NCBI RefSeq assembly: GCF_900155385.1
Contig: NZ_LT699745.1
Coordinates: forward strand, 1,581,561-1,645,560
DNA length: 64,000 nt
Direction: 5' to 3'
DNA from: Vreelandella massiliensis
GTDB taxonomy: Bacteria; Pseudomonadota; Gammaproteobacteria; Pseudomonadales; Halomonadaceae
Below the pieces are notes generated by a model. That model had not been told where the DNA came from. It worked only from the letters and a program-made list of their open reading frames with translations, and made no database searches. The position numbers were made by a program, and so were the translations under genes. This document shows positions 27,593-36,807 of the stretch, piece after piece (within the stretch, counting starts at the first letter, position 1; every line of letters starts with the position of its first letter).

Positions 27593-29173
27593 TCAGTGAC
27601 GGAAGTGACGCATGCCGGTGAATACCATGGCAATGCCGGCTTCGTTGGCGGCGTCGATCACTTCTTGGTCGCGCATGGAGCCGCCGGGCTGAATCACGGC
27701 CGTGATGCCTGCCGTAGCGGCGGCGTCGATACCGTCACGGAAGGGGAAAAACGCATCCGACGCCATGACGGAGCCCGGCACCGAAAGCCCTTCGTCGGCG
27801 GCTTTAATGCCGGCAATTTTGGCCGAGTAGACCCGGCTCATTTGTCCCGCGCCGACGCCAATGGTGTGACCATCCTTGGCGTAGACAATCGCGTTGGATT
27901 TAACGAATTTCGCCACCCGCCAGGCGAAGGCGAGATCCCGAAGTTCCTGCTCGCTGGGCGCGCGCTCACTGACCACAGTGAGATCGTTACGCTCCACCAT
28001 GCCCTGGTCACGCTCTTGCACCAGTAAGCCGCCGTTAACGCGTTTGAAGTCGAATGCCGGCTGCGGGTCGCCTGGCCAGTGGGCGCTAACGTCGAGCAGG
28101 CGTACGTTCTGTTTCTTGGCCACGATGGTGGCGGCGTCATCGCTCACCCCGGGGGCGATAATGACTTCCACAAACTGGCGCTCGATAATCGCACGGGCGG
28201 TGTCGGCGTCAAGCGGTGTGTTAAAGGCAATGATGCCGCCGAAGGCGCTGGTGGGGTCGGTGGCAAACGCCTTGTCGTACGCCTCAAGGGCGGTTTGGCC
28301 CACGGCGACCCCGCAGGGGTTGGCGTGTTTCACAATTACGCAGGCGGTGTCGTCAAAGGCTTTGACGCACTCAAAGGCGGCATCGGTATCGGCGACGTTA
28401 TTAAACGAGAGCGGTTTGCCTTGCAGCGTGCGGGCGGTCGCCACACTCGGCTCTTGGGCTGTCGGGTCGACATAAAACGCTGCGTTCTGGTGCGGGTTTT
28501 CACCGTAGCGCATGTCCTGCTTTTTGTGTAATTGCAGGTTGAAGGTGCGCGGGAACAGGGCGTCGGAATCACTGACTTGGCGGCCTAAGTAGTCGGCAAT
28601 CGCGCCATCATAACCGGCGGTGTGTTCAAACGCTTTCACCGCCAGGTCAAAGCGGGTGGTCGCACTGACTTGGCCCGCGTGTGTCGCTAGCTCGTCGAGG
28701 ATGCGCGCGTAGTCGTCGGCATTCACCACGATGGTGGTGTAGGCGTGGTTTTTGGCGCAGGCTCGCACCATCGTGGGGCCACCGATATCGATGTTTTCGA
28801 TGGCGTCTTCCAGCGTGCAGTCGTCTTTGGCCACCGTGGCAGCAAAGGGGTAAAGGTTCACCACGACCATATCAATGGGAGCAATGTCATTTTCCGCCAT
28901 GACCGCGTCGTCCTGCCCGCGGCGGCCCAAAATACCGCCGTGAATTTTCGGGTGCAGCGTTTTGACCCGGCCATCCATGATTTCGGGAAAGCCGGTATGC
29001 TCAGAGACTTCTTTAACCGCAATGCTATTTTCTTGCAGTAGGCGGAAGGTACCCCCCGTCGAGAGCAGTTCAACGCCTTGCTCGGTTAAGCCACGAGCGA
29101 AGTCGACAATGCCGGTTTTATCAGACACGCTTAGTAAGGCGCGGCGAACGGGGGTTGCAGTGCTATCAGCCAT
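27593..29173 (-). CDS. purH: Bifunctional AICAR formyltransferase / IMP cyclohydrolase PurH
   Basis: Protein of about 526 residues performing the last two steps of IMP synthesis. The N-terminal IMP cyclohydrolase part ([40 protein letters not shown]) is followed from about residue 200 by the AICAR transformylase ([25 protein letters not shown] [11 protein letters not shown] with the catalytic Lys-His, [12 protein letters not shown], and the terminal FTGMRHFRH). I chose ATG 29173, colinear with E. coli. A GTG four codons upstream is an alternative. It follows fis in the same direction, after a hairpin. Confidence 0.95.
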   Translation of the reverse strand: MADSTATPVRRALLSVSDKTGIVDFARGLTEQGVELLSTGGTFRLLQENSIAVKEVSEHTGFPEIMDGRVKTLHPKIHGGILGRRGQDDAVMAENDIAPIDMVVVNLYPFAATVAKDDCTLEDAIENIDIGGPTMVRACAKNHAYTTIVVNADDYARILDELATHAGQVSATTRFDLAVKAFEHTAGYDGAIADYLGRQVSDSDALFPRTFNLQLHKKQDMRYGENPHQNAAFYVDPTAQEPSVATARTLQGKPLSFNNVADTDAAFECVKAFDDTACVIVKHANPCGVAVGQTALEAYDKAFATDPTSAFGGIIAFNTPLDADTARAIIERQFVEVIIAPGVSDDAATIVAKKQNVRLLDVSAHWPGDPQPAFDFKRVNGGLLVQERDQGMVERNDLTVVSERAPSEQELRDLAFAWRVAKFVKSNAIVYAKDGHTIGVGAGQMSRVYSAKIAGIKAADEGLSVPGSVMASDAFFPFRDGIDAAATAGITAVIQPGGSMRDQEVIDAANEAGIAMVFTGMRHFRH

Positions 29174-29212
29174 GGGTGTGCTCACGTTGAGGGTCGGTCA
29201 ATAAAAGCAGCA

Positions 29213-29232
29213 ACGCCCCGATTAAGGGGCGT
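29213..29232 (-). terminator. Hairpin at the end of fis
   Basis: On the minus strand ACGCCCC, a 6-base loop, then GGGGCGT and a T-rich stretch. It overlaps the fis stop and may reduce read-through into purH. Confidence 0.5.
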
Positions 29233-29566
29233 CACCTTCAAAAAGGCCTGAGTCAAGAAGGCCATAGCATTTCAGTTTTTTGCGCAGGGTGCCGCGGTTT
29301 AAGCCGAGCAGGGTGGCGGCTCGGGTCTGGTTGCCTTCGGCATAAGCCATCACCGAGGCCAACAGCGGCGCTTCGACTTCCGCGAGTACCATGGCATAAA
29401 GGTCGCTGGTATCGCCGCCATCGAGATGCTCGAAATAGCGCTGCATAGAGACTTCGACGGCTTCGCGCAGGGGTTGCGGCGAGCCAGTCGTATCGGTTGC
29501 AGGTTCAGCCGATGAGGTCATCGCGTCACTTGCCGGGTACTGGGATAAAAGATCGCGTTCATTCAT
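29222..29566 (-). CDS. fis: DNA-binding protein Fis
   Basis: Nucleoid-associated DNA-bending protein of 114 residues, slightly longer than E. coli Fis (98). ATG 29566 overlaps the dusB stop as ATGA, which fixes the start and implies translational coupling. The C-terminal core is canonical: [37 protein letters not shown], then the helix-turn-helix [20 protein letters not shown]. The extra length is in the N-terminal tail (residues 1-40). Fis activates rRNA promoters and shapes supercoiling in fast growth. Confidence 0.95.
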   Translation of the reverse strand: MNERDLLSQYPASDAMTSSAEPATDTTGSPQPLREAVEVSMQRYFEHLDGGDTSDLYAMVLAEVEAPLLASVMAYAEGNQTRAATLLGLNRGTLRKKLKCYGLLDSGLFEGDAP

Positions 29567-30600
29567 GCCGCATGGCTTCCTTTGGCGAAAAGACGCGTGG
29601 CTGCATCGCACGCCATGGCGTCGTTGATCCATTCACGCTGAGATTGGGCAGATTCTAACCCATTGAACTGGCGTTTGAGCGTGCGCTGCTCGGTCTCGTC
29701 AAAGCGGCTATCGGCACTTAAATACCAGCCGATATGCTTGCGCGCGATTCTGGGACCCATGACAGGGCCATAGAAGGCGTGCAGCTCGGCCAAGTGTTGG
29801 CTGAGCACCGTGTGGCGCTCGCTTAACGAGGGTGGAGCCAAATGTTGGCCGTGCGCCAAGAAGTGGGTGATTTGCTGAAAAATCCAGGGGTTACCTTGAG
29901 CGCCCCGTCCCACCATGACCGCATCGGCTTGGGTATGGCGAAGCACCTCGGCGGCTTTTTCCGCACTGGTGATATCGCCATTGGCAAATACCGGAATATT
30001 AACCCGTGACTTGATCTCGGCGATGGTGTCGTACTCCGCGTGCCCCGTGTAACGCTGCTGACGATGGCGCCCATGCACGGCCAGTGCTTGAATGCCGGCG
30101 TCTTCGGCAAGTCTTGCGATGCGCACGCCGTTATTGCTCTTGGCGCACCAGCCAGTGCGAATTTTTAGCGTCACCGGTATCTCGACGGCCGCCACTACCG
30201 CGTTAACAATGTCGGCAACCAGGGCCTCGTCGCGCAAGAGCGCCGACCCCGCGGCTTTGTTGCAGACCTTCTTCGCCGGGCAGCCCATGTTGATGTCGAT
30301 GACCTCGGCCCCAAGCTCGGCGTTGAGGCGGGCGGCCTCGGCGAGCATACGCGCGTCACCGCCGGCGATCTGTACCACTCGGGGAGAAGGCTCCCCGCTA
30401 TGGTCCATCCGCTGCTGAGATTTGCGGGTGTGCCATAGGCTGGGGTCTGAGGTGACCATCTCGCCGACGACCCAGCCGGCGCCTAAACGGCGACACAACT
30501 GGCGAAAAGGGCGGTCGGTGACCCCTGCCATGGGCGCCAAAATCGCGCGATTCATCAGCGTATGGTGGCCAATCGACGGCAGTGGAGAGCGTTCGGTCAT
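29563..30600 (-). CDS. dusB: tRNA-dihydrouridine synthase DusB
   Basis: FMN-dependent enzyme of 345 residues reducing uridine (position 17 in E. coli) to dihydrouridine in tRNA. TIM-barrel motifs: [28 protein letters not shown], the active-site cysteine in [25 protein letters not shown], and [14 protein letters not shown] for phosphate binding. It is about 25 residues longer than E. coli DusB, spread over both ends. It forms the conserved dusB-fis operon, with a four-base overlap. Confidence 0.94.
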   Translation of the reverse strand: MTERSPLPSIGHHTLMNRAILAPMAGVTDRPFRQLCRRLGAGWVVGEMVTSDPSLWHTRKSQQRMDHSGEPSPRVVQIAGGDARMLAEAARLNAELGAEVIDINMGCPAKKVCNKAAGSALLRDEALVADIVNAVVAAVEIPVTLKIRTGWCAKSNNGVRIARLAEDAGIQALAVHGRHRQQRYTGHAEYDTIAEIKSRVNIPVFANGDITSAEKAAEVLRHTQADAVMVGRGAQGNPWIFQQITHFLAHGQHLAPPSLSERHTVLSQHLAELHAFYGPVMGPRIARKHIGWYLSADSRFDETEQRTLKRQFNGLESAQSQREWINDAMACDAATRLFAKGSHAA

Positions 30601-30715
30601 AGCAGTGCGAGTCGTGGCAGTGAATCAAATTCGATAAGGGCAGGTATGATACGCCGACTCGCCGCTAGGGTGAAGGCCGACGCGGGGGATTTGCTGATGG
30701 CGGGCGATAACAACA

Positions 30716-31627
30716 TTATAACGGCCGCGTGCCGGTCAGTCGCACCCAGCCATCGCGCAGGGCGGGCGCTTGCATCCGCAGGCCTTGGGCCTGGTAGGCC
30801 TCCAAGACGTTATCGGCTTGGTTGGCCAAAATGCCCGACAGCGCAAGGTGCCCACCGGGGGCGACATGACCTGCAATCGTCGCGGCCAGTTCTACCAGTG
30901 GGCCCGCGAGAATGTTAGCGGTCACCACCGGATACGTGCCGGAAGGCAGCTGTTCGGGGTAGTAAAGCGAAAGTTGCTGCGCTTGAATCGCATTGCGCTC
31001 GGCGTTGTCGCGGCTAGCTTGAAGCGCCTGCGGGTCAATATCGGTGGCATCGGCATGCCGAGCACCGAGCTTAAGCGCGGCGATGGCGAGAATCCCCGAG
31101 CCGCAGCCCACATCGAGCACCTTTTTATCGGCGAGCGTGCCGTCGACCGCCAAACTATCCAACCACTCTAAACATAGCGCGGTGGTGGGATGGGTGCCGG
31201 TGCCAAAGGCCAGGCCTGGGTCTAAAATGAGGTTGACCGCGCCGGGTTGAGGCGGCGTATGCCAGCTCGGCACAATCCACAGGCGCTCGCCCATCGGCAG
31301 CGGCGTGAAATCCTCCATCCACTCGCGCTCCCAATCGCGGTCGGCGAGAAGCTCGTATTCAATCTCGGGGCAAGGCTCGCCGGGTATCTGCTGCGCCCAA
31401 GCGGAATGAATGCGGCCGAGCATGGCGTCGACCCCTTCGAGATCGTCGTAAAGACCGGTTAATATCGTGTCTTGCCATAGGGGCGTCGTGCCACGCTCCG
31501 GTTCAAATACCGGGTCGTCGTGAGCGTCCTGTAAGCCAATCGCGGTGGCGCCTTCCTCTAGCAAAAGCTCTTCTAAAAGCTCGGCTTGCTCGGGGGCGAC
31601 GTGAGCTTTGAGTTGCAGCCAAGGCAT
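30716..31627 (-). CDS. prmA: Ribosomal protein L11 methyltransferase PrmA
   Basis: SAM-dependent enzyme of 303 residues that trimethylates amino groups of ribosomal protein L11. An N-terminal substrate-recognition domain (about 1-60, MPWLQLKAHV...) precedes a Rossmann methyltransferase domain: GLAFGTGTHPTTALCLEWL, SAM motif VLDVGCGSGILAIAALKLGA (about 168-187), acidic DIDPQAL and the motif IV region VVTANILAGPLVELA. It sits between accC and dusB in the usual gammaproteobacterial order. A hairpin separates it from accC. Confidence 0.95.
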   Translation of the reverse strand: MPWLQLKAHVAPEQAELLEELLLEEGATAIGLQDAHDDPVFEPERGTTPLWQDTILTGLYDDLEGVDAMLGRIHSAWAQQIPGEPCPEIEYELLADRDWEREWMEDFTPLPMGERLWIVPSWHTPPQPGAVNLILDPGLAFGTGTHPTTALCLEWLDSLAVDGTLADKKVLDVGCGSGILAIAALKLGARHADATDIDPQALQASRDNAERNAIQAQQLSLYYPEQLPSGTYPVVTANILAGPLVELAATIAGHVAPGGHLALSGILANQADNVLEAYQAQGLRMQAPALRDGWVRLTGTRPL

Positions 31628-31690
31628 GGTGCGGTCTCCACTGAGTGGGGGTTAAAGGCGAGTCGTGATGCTGAAGTCGGTGAAGCAAGC

Positions 31691-31720
31691 AAAACGGGGC
31701 GGCATGGCCACCCCGTTTTT
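31691..31720. terminator. Bidirectional stem-loop between accC and prmA
   Basis: AAAACGGGGcGG, loop, then CCaCCCCGTTTTT. A near-perfect stem with T-runs on both strands, placed after the accC stop. Confidence 0.7.
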
Positions 31721-31750
31721 ATGCCGTCTTTGCTGCTCGTTATCAGGCGA

Positions 31751-33088
31751 TTAACCGAGCTTCTTTTCCAGGTAGTGGATGTTAACCCCGCCTTGGCGGA
31801 AATAGCTGTCGCGCACCAAATCTTTCTGCAGGTCGATATTGGTTTTGATGCCTTCCACAAGTAGCTCGTCAAGGGCGTTGCGCATGCGAGTCAGGGCAAT
31901 ATCGCGATCCTCACCCCAGGTGATGAGCTTGCCAATCAGCGAGTCGTAGTGCGGCGGCACGGTATAGCCGGTATACAGGTGCGAATCCATCCGCACGCCG
32001 AGGCCGCCCGGGGCGTGGTAAAGCGTGACCTTGCCCGGAGAGGGCATGAAGGTGCGCGCGTCTTCGGCGTTAATGCGACACTCAAACGCATGCCCGCTCA
32101 GCTTCACGTCTTCTTGCTGGATGGACAGCGGCATGCCGGAGGCGATGCGCAGCTGCTCTTTGACGATATCCACGCCGGTGACCATTTCGGTGACCGGGTG
32201 CTCCACCTGGACGCGGGTGTTCATCTCGATAAAGAAGAATTCACCATCTTCGTAGAGAAATTCAAAGGTACCGGCGCCGCGGTAGTTGATTTCCAGGCAC
32301 GCCTCCCGGCACGCATCCAACACGTTGGCGCGCGCGGCGGGGTCAATGCCAGGGGCCGGGGCTTCCTCGAGCACCTTTTGATGGCGACGCTGCAGCGAGC
32401 AGTCGCGGTCATAAAGGTGAATCGCGTTGCCCTGACCATCCGCTAGCACTTGTACTTCCACGTGGCGCGGTTTTTCTAGAAATTTCTCCATGTAGACCGT
32501 GCCGTCGCCAAACGAGGAGTGCGCCTCGGTGCGGGTCACGTTGATAGCGGAAAGCAGGTGGCCTTCGGTGTGTACCACGCGCATGCCGCGACCACCGCCG
32601 CCAGCGGCGGCTTTGATGATGACGGGGTAGCCAATGCGCCGGGCGGTGGCGAGGTTGATTTCATCGTCTTCGCCAAGAGGCCCGTCGGAGCCGGGCACAG
32701 TGGGAACGCCCGCTTTTTTCATTGCCTCAATGGCGCTGACCTTGTCGCCCATTAGGCGGATCGTGTCCGCCTTGGGGCCAATAAACGTGAAGCCCGAGCG
32801 CTCGACCTGCTCGGCAAAGTTGGCGTTTTCCGAAAGAAAGCCGTAGCCGGGGTGTATGGCGCTTGAATCGGTGACTTCCGCGGCGCTAATAAGCGCCGGG
32901 ATGTTGAGATAAGAGAGCGCAGAAGAGGCCGGGCCGATGCAAACGGCTTCATCAGCGAGGCGCACATGCATGAGTTCGCGGTCGGCTTTTGAGTGTACCG
33001 CCACGGTTTTAATGCCCAGCTCTTTGCAAGCGCGCAAAATGCGCAGGGCAATCTCGCCGCGGTTGGCGATAAGTACCTTGTCCAGCAT
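31751..33088 (-). CDS. accC: Acetyl-CoA carboxylase, biotin carboxylase subunit AccC
   Basis: ATP-grasp enzyme of 445 residues that carboxylates the biotin on AccB, the first step of malonyl-CoA and fatty acid synthesis. ATG 33088 ([17 protein letters not shown]) is chosen over an upstream in-frame start that would overlap accB. Features: the glycine-rich ATP loop [34 protein letters not shown], and [18 protein letters not shown] with the catalytic Glu and Arg. It is colinear with accB, 31 bases downstream. Confidence 0.97.
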   Translation of the reverse strand: MLDKVLIANRGEIALRILRACKELGIKTVAVHSKADRELMHVRLADEAVCIGPASSALSYLNIPALISAAEVTDSSAIHPGYGFLSENANFAEQVERSGFTFIGPKADTIRLMGDKVSAIEAMKKAGVPTVPGSDGPLGEDDEINLATARRIGYPVIIKAAAGGGGRGMRVVHTEGHLLSAINVTRTEAHSSFGDGTVYMEKFLEKPRHVEVQVLADGQGNAIHLYDRDCSLQRRHQKVLEEAPAPGIDPAARANVLDACREACLEINYRGAGTFEFLYEDGEFFFIEMNTRVQVEHPVTEMVTGVDIVKEQLRIASGMPLSIQQEDVKLSGHAFECRINAEDARTFMPSPGKVTLYHAPGGLGVRMDSHLYTGYTVPPHYDSLIGKLITWGEDRDIALTRMRNALDELLVEGIKTNIDLQKDLVRDSYFRQGGVNIHYLEKKLG

Positions 33089-33119
33089 GGAGAAGTCCAC
33101 CCGTGTCAGTAAAAGAAGA

Positions 33120-33584
33120 TCAGGCAATCACGATCATGGGTTGATCAAACTCGACCGGCTCTCCGTCCTCAACCAGGATCGCCTCAATGGTGCCATCGCG
33201 GTCAGCTTCGATTTGGTTCATCATTTTCATCGCTTCCACGATGCAGATGGTGTCGCCTTGCTTCACGCTGTCACCCACTTCGACGAAGGATTTCGCTCCC
33301 GGCGCCGGGCTGCGGTAGAAGGTGCCTACCATGGGCGAGCTGACCGCTTCACCGCGATATGTCATCGCCGTCTCCGCGGGCTCTTCGCTGGCTGCCGGTG
33401 CCGCTTGCGGAGCGGGGGCATGGGTGGGTTGTGGTGCGTATTGCGGCATTGCTGGCGCTGGTTGAGCGCTACCGTTGGGGTGACGGCTAATACGCACGGA
33501 CTCTTCGCCTTCCTGGATTTCGATTTCGCTGATGTTGGACTCTTCCAGCAGCTCAATGAGTTTTTTGACTTTGCGAATATCCAT
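33120..33584 (-). CDS. accB: Biotin carboxyl carrier protein AccB
   Basis: Carrier subunit of acetyl-CoA carboxylase, 154 residues. An N-terminal helix region ([16 protein letters not shown]) is followed by a Pro/Ala-rich flexible linker (about 40-75) and a biotinyl domain with the biotinylated lysine in [13 protein letters not shown] (about residue 120). The C-terminus ends [12 protein letters not shown] as usual. RBS AAGGCGACC precedes the ATG. In many relatives aroQ directly precedes accB; here it does not. Confidence 0.96.
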   Translation of the reverse strand: MDIRKVKKLIELLEESNISEIEIQEGEESVRISRHPNGSAQPAPAMPQYAPQPTHAPAPQAAPAASEEPAETAMTYRGEAVSSPMVGTFYRSPAPGAKSFVEVGDSVKQGDTICIVEAMKMMNQIEADRDGTIEAILVEDGEPVEFDQPMIVIA

Positions 33585-33911
33585 GAGGTCGCCTTATGGG
33601 TTAAAGAGAATAAATAATCGAGAAAACGAATGAATAAAAGCTAGCAAATAGCAGGGCGCTCGGCGTGTGGCCAGCGCCTACTGGTGCAGTAAACCTAGAT
33701 CAAAATATAAGAGAACGCGACACGTTAGCGCACGTTACCCCTATGCTGGCCGTTTTAGGCGTTACATTTTGACCAATATGCGCAGGAGTGTGCCGAAAAA
33801 GGCGGTGCTTGTCCAGCAGAGGCATGGATGCGCCTTGCGGCACGTGTTTAAACGAATGTTTGACGATGTTCGCGGCATAAAGCCCCGTTGGCGGGGCATG
33901 AAGCTTGAGGG
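33585..33911. other. Intergenic, accBC promoter region; aroQ absent
   Basis: About 327 bases between dsbD and accB, both on the minus strand. It is too short for aroQ, and no aroQ-like frame is visible. It contains the dsbD stem-loop at its right end and presumably the accBC promoter. AccB autoregulation is known in E. coli, but no operator was recognised. Confidence 0.5.
33879..33897 (-). terminator. Stem-loop after dsbD
   Basis: GCCCCG-TTGG-CGGGGC with three T following on the minus strand, 14 bases after the dsbD stop. A short but perfect stem. Confidence 0.55.
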
Positions 33912-35762
33912 TCAGCTGGCAAGCCAGTCGCTGAGCGTCTGAAGGTGCTGCTCTAATTGGGCCGCGTTGACTTCCCCTTGAATACGGGCCTCAAGAATTT
34001 CTTCGCCTTGGTAAAAAAAGAGCAGGCTCGGCGGGCCAAAGAGACGATAACGCTCAAGCAGCGCGCGACTGTGTTCATTGGTTTGGGTGACATCGGCCTT
34101 GATCAGGGTGTAATCCTGAAGGGCGCGTGTGACATCGGGGCTTGGGTAGACCTCACGCTCCATCTGCTTGCAGGTGATGCACCAGTCGGCGGTGAAGTGA
34201 ACAAAAGCGGGTCGGCCCTGGTCAGTGGCGTCGTTGAGTGCGGCGTCTAACGCGCTAAGCCGATCGACCTCTTGAAACGCCAGCGTTTGCTCGCTATTTG
34301 CTTCTGGCGTAGACGCGCTGAATTGCAGCGGGCGCAGCGGGTTGCTGCCGCCCTGCGCAGCGCCGATCACCAGGGCAAGCCCCCAGGCAAGCAGTAAAAT
34401 ACCCAGCGTCTGACGGACCCGTGCCCACCCTTGTGGCTGATTAAGCTGTAGTGCGCCAAGGGCGAGGGCGGTGCCAATGGCAAGCGCTGCCCATAGCAGT
34501 AGCGCCACCGTGGCAGGCACCAAGCGCTCAATCATCCAGATCGCCACGCCCAGCAGCAGCAGGCCAAAGGCAATTTTCACCCCGTTCATCCAGGCGCCTG
34601 AACGCGGCAGCAGTGTCGCGCCAAACGTGCCCACCAGTAGCAGCGGCACGCCCATGCCGAGGCCCAAGGCAAAGAGGACGGCGCCGCCCAATGCCGCGTC
34701 GCCCGTGGAGGAGATAAAAACGAGCGCCCCGGCGAGCGGTGCGGTGACACAAGGCGAGACGACTAGCACCGAAAGTGCCCCGGCAAGCGCCAGCCCAAGG
34801 GGGCCGCTTTGCTGGGCGCGTGCTTGCCAGGCATCCACTCGGCCCGCCAAACGCGGTGAAAGGCGCAGGTCAAAGGCGCCAAACATGGCGAGCGCAAAGA
34901 GCGTAAACAGCAAGGCGAAGACGGTAAGCACGGGTGCGGATTGCAGGTGCGCTTGCAGGTTCAGTCCGGCGCCAAACAGCCCCATGAGAATGCCCACGAG
35001 GGCGTAGGTAGCCGACATGCCCAGGACGTAGCTTACGGAGAGCACGAAAGCGCGCGGTTTTGTCGGGTTTTGCCCCACTACAATCGATGACAAAATCGGA
35101 ATCATCGGCAGAACGCAAGGGGTGAAGGTTAGCCCGAGCCCGGCGATAAAAAAGAGCCCCAATGCCAGCGGTAGGCTTGCCTCGTTTAACAGGGCGGTAA
35201 AGCGACGATCATCGCTTTGCGGGCCGTCAAAACGGCTTGCCTCTGTGGGCTCTGTGGGCTCTGCTGCCGGGTCGCCACCGTTCCAGTCGGCAAAGGCGGG
35301 CGGTGCTTCGGACTGTATTGCCTCAAGGGCGGTACGCTCCGGCGGGTAGCAGAGCCCCGCGTCCGCGCAGCCCTGAAACGTCAGCTCAACGGGCAGCGGC
35401 CCGCTATGCGCTGGGTCAAACGGCACCTCCAGCACCACCTGCTGGCGGAAGATATACACATCGCCCAGAAACTCATCGGTGGTGAAGCTGCCTTCGGGCA
35501 GTTTTGGCGCTTGAAGCGCTACGCCTTGAGTTTGGCTTTCAACGGCGAATTGATGGCGATAGAGGTAGTAGTCGTCAGCGATTTCCATGCCGATAAAGAG
35601 CGTCTCGCCATCGTGCCAGGCGCTGGGCTGGAAGGCTTCCATCACCGGCAGAAATTCACCCTCCTGCTCAGAGGAGGAGAACCACTGCGCGCTGGCCACC
35701 AGTGGGATCATCAGCAACGTTAGCCAGAGGCTAAGCACGAGCGAGCGTTGACGCGACAGCAC
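33912..35762 (-). CDS. dsbD: Thiol:disulfide interchange protein DsbD
   Basis: Inner-membrane reductase of 616 residues that carries electrons from cytoplasmic thioredoxin to the periplasm for DsbC/DsbG and cytochrome c maturation. A signal peptide (cleavage near ASA/QW) is followed by an N-terminal alpha domain with the cysteine pair in GCADAGLCYPP, then eight membrane helices with cysteines in TPCVLPMIP and SPCVTAPLAG. A C-terminal thioredoxin-like domain carries WCITC (about residue 530). All six redox cysteines are present. It lies upstream of accBC in the common gammaproteobacterial order. Confidence 0.95.
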   Translation of the reverse strand: MLSRQRSLVLSLWLTLLMIPLVASAQWFSSSEQEGEFLPVMEAFQPSAWHDGETLFIGMEIADDYYLYRHQFAVESQTQGVALQAPKLPEGSFTTDEFLGDVYIFRQQVVLEVPFDPAHSGPLPVELTFQGCADAGLCYPPERTALEAIQSEAPPAFADWNGGDPAAEPTEPTEASRFDGPQSDDRRFTALLNEASLPLALGLFFIAGLGLTFTPCVLPMIPILSSIVVGQNPTKPRAFVLSVSYVLGMSATYALVGILMGLFGAGLNLQAHLQSAPVLTVFALLFTLFALAMFGAFDLRLSPRLAGRVDAWQARAQQSGPLGLALAGALSVLVVSPCVTAPLAGALVFISSTGDAALGGAVLFALGLGMGVPLLLVGTFGATLLPRSGAWMNGVKIAFGLLLLGVAIWMIERLVPATVALLLWAALAIGTALALGALQLNQPQGWARVRQTLGILLLAWGLALVIGAAQGGSNPLRPLQFSASTPEANSEQTLAFQEVDRLSALDAALNDATDQGRPAFVHFTADWCITCKQMEREVYPSPDVTRALQDYTLIKADVTQTNEHSRALLERYRLFGPPSLLFFYQGEEILEARIQGEVNAAQLEQHLQTLSDWLAS

Positions 35763-35924
35763 AGAATCTCCTCAAATTATCCGTTAGCGTGGGAAGGCAG
35801 GAAAAGGGCGCGCCCCTGGAGGGGAGCCGCCAATGCGACAGCTTAACGTAAACAGACTCCCCGCGCGGTGGCTGCGGTGACATGACGCGGGATTTCATCG
35901 CAACTTAATGGTCTGCAAAATATA

Positions 35925-35953
35925 AACGGGCCGCCGTGAAAAGGCAGCCCGTT
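35925..35953 (-). terminator. Rho-independent terminator of ppa
   Basis: AACGGGC-GCC stem arms (one mismatch) enclosing a T-rich loop, followed on the minus strand by TATATTTT. It lies 26 bases after the ppa stop. Confidence 0.75.
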
Positions 35954-35978
35954 GGAGGACGATGATGCGTCGGCGTGG

Positions 35979-36509
35979 TTACGCTTTTTGGTACGCCGCC
36001 ACCGATTTATCAATCGCTTTACGCGCGGCATCGGCGCCTTCCCAGGACTCCACTTTCACCCATTTGCCTTTTTCGAGGTCTTTGTAGTTTTCGAAGAAGT
36101 GGGCGATTTGTTGGCGCAGCAGTTCTGGCAGGTCGGTCACTTCCTGAACGTCGTCGTAAAGGGCTGAGAGCTTGGCGTGGGGGACACACACCAGCTTGGC
36201 GTCTTCACCGGCTTCATCGGTCATGTTGAGTACACCCACCGGGCGGGCGCGGATGATACTGCCCGGCTGAACCGGATGCGGAGTGACGACCAAGGCGTCG
36301 AGCGGGTCGCCATCGTCGGCCAGGGTGTGCGGGATAAAACCGTAGTTGGCCGGGTAGAACATCGGTGTTGCCATGAAGCGATCAACCAGCAGTGACCCCA
36401 TGTCTTTGTCGATCTCATACTTGATCGGCGCATGATGGGCCGGGATCTCAATGACCACGTAAATATCGTTGGGCAGATCCTTACCGGCGGGGATGTTGTC
36501 AAAGTTCAT
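35979..36509 (-). CDS. ppa: Inorganic pyrophosphatase (soluble, family I)
   Basis: Cytosolic Mg2+-dependent enzyme of 176 residues hydrolysing PPi to 2 Pi. ATG 36509 ([16 protein letters not shown]) is the family start and lies about 9 bases after AAGGAAA. Conserved active-site stretches: [36 protein letters not shown] (three Asp in DGDPLD), and [10 protein letters not shown]. Length equals E. coli Ppa. A PPi-dependent phosphofructokinase gene lies 2 kb away, so PPi is both destroyed and used by neighbours. Confidence 0.96.
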   Translation of the reverse strand: MNFDNIPAGKDLPNDIYVVIEIPAHHAPIKYEIDKDMGSLLVDRFMATPMFYPANYGFIPHTLADDGDPLDALVVTPHPVQPGSIIRARPVGVLNMTDEAGEDAKLVCVPHAKLSALYDDVQEVTDLPELLRQQIAHFFENYKDLEKGKWVKVESWEGADAARKAIDKSVAAYQKA

Positions 36510-36628
36510 CGTAATTTCCTTGAGCGTACTTGAAAAATCGTACTGAAAAGCGTGCAACTGGCTGATCGGAAATAAGCCAACATTTATGGCGTGGGATTAT
36601 ACGAACAAGACTCGCGAATTACCAATGC

Positions 36629-36653
36629 GACCTACGTTTCTAAAACGTAGGTC
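36629..36653. repeat. 25-base perfect inverted repeat in the ppa / phosphatase-kinase divergent region
   Basis: GACCTACGTTT-CTA-AAACGTAGGTC: perfect 11-base arms with a 3-base loop, between two divergent genes. No T-run beyond the arms. It could be an operator, a REP-like element or a weak terminator. Confidence 0.5.
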
Positions 36654-36807
36654 GGTGGCCATTGTGTAGGCGAATGAGCGCCGCTGTGTTTATGATAGCG
36701 CCTGTATTACAGCGAGCGGTATCATAGCGGACACGTAATGCACTAGCCGGTAGGGCATTCGCTTTTGCCCCTTGACCCTCGGTTATCACGCTTTCCAGGA
36801 GGAAAAC

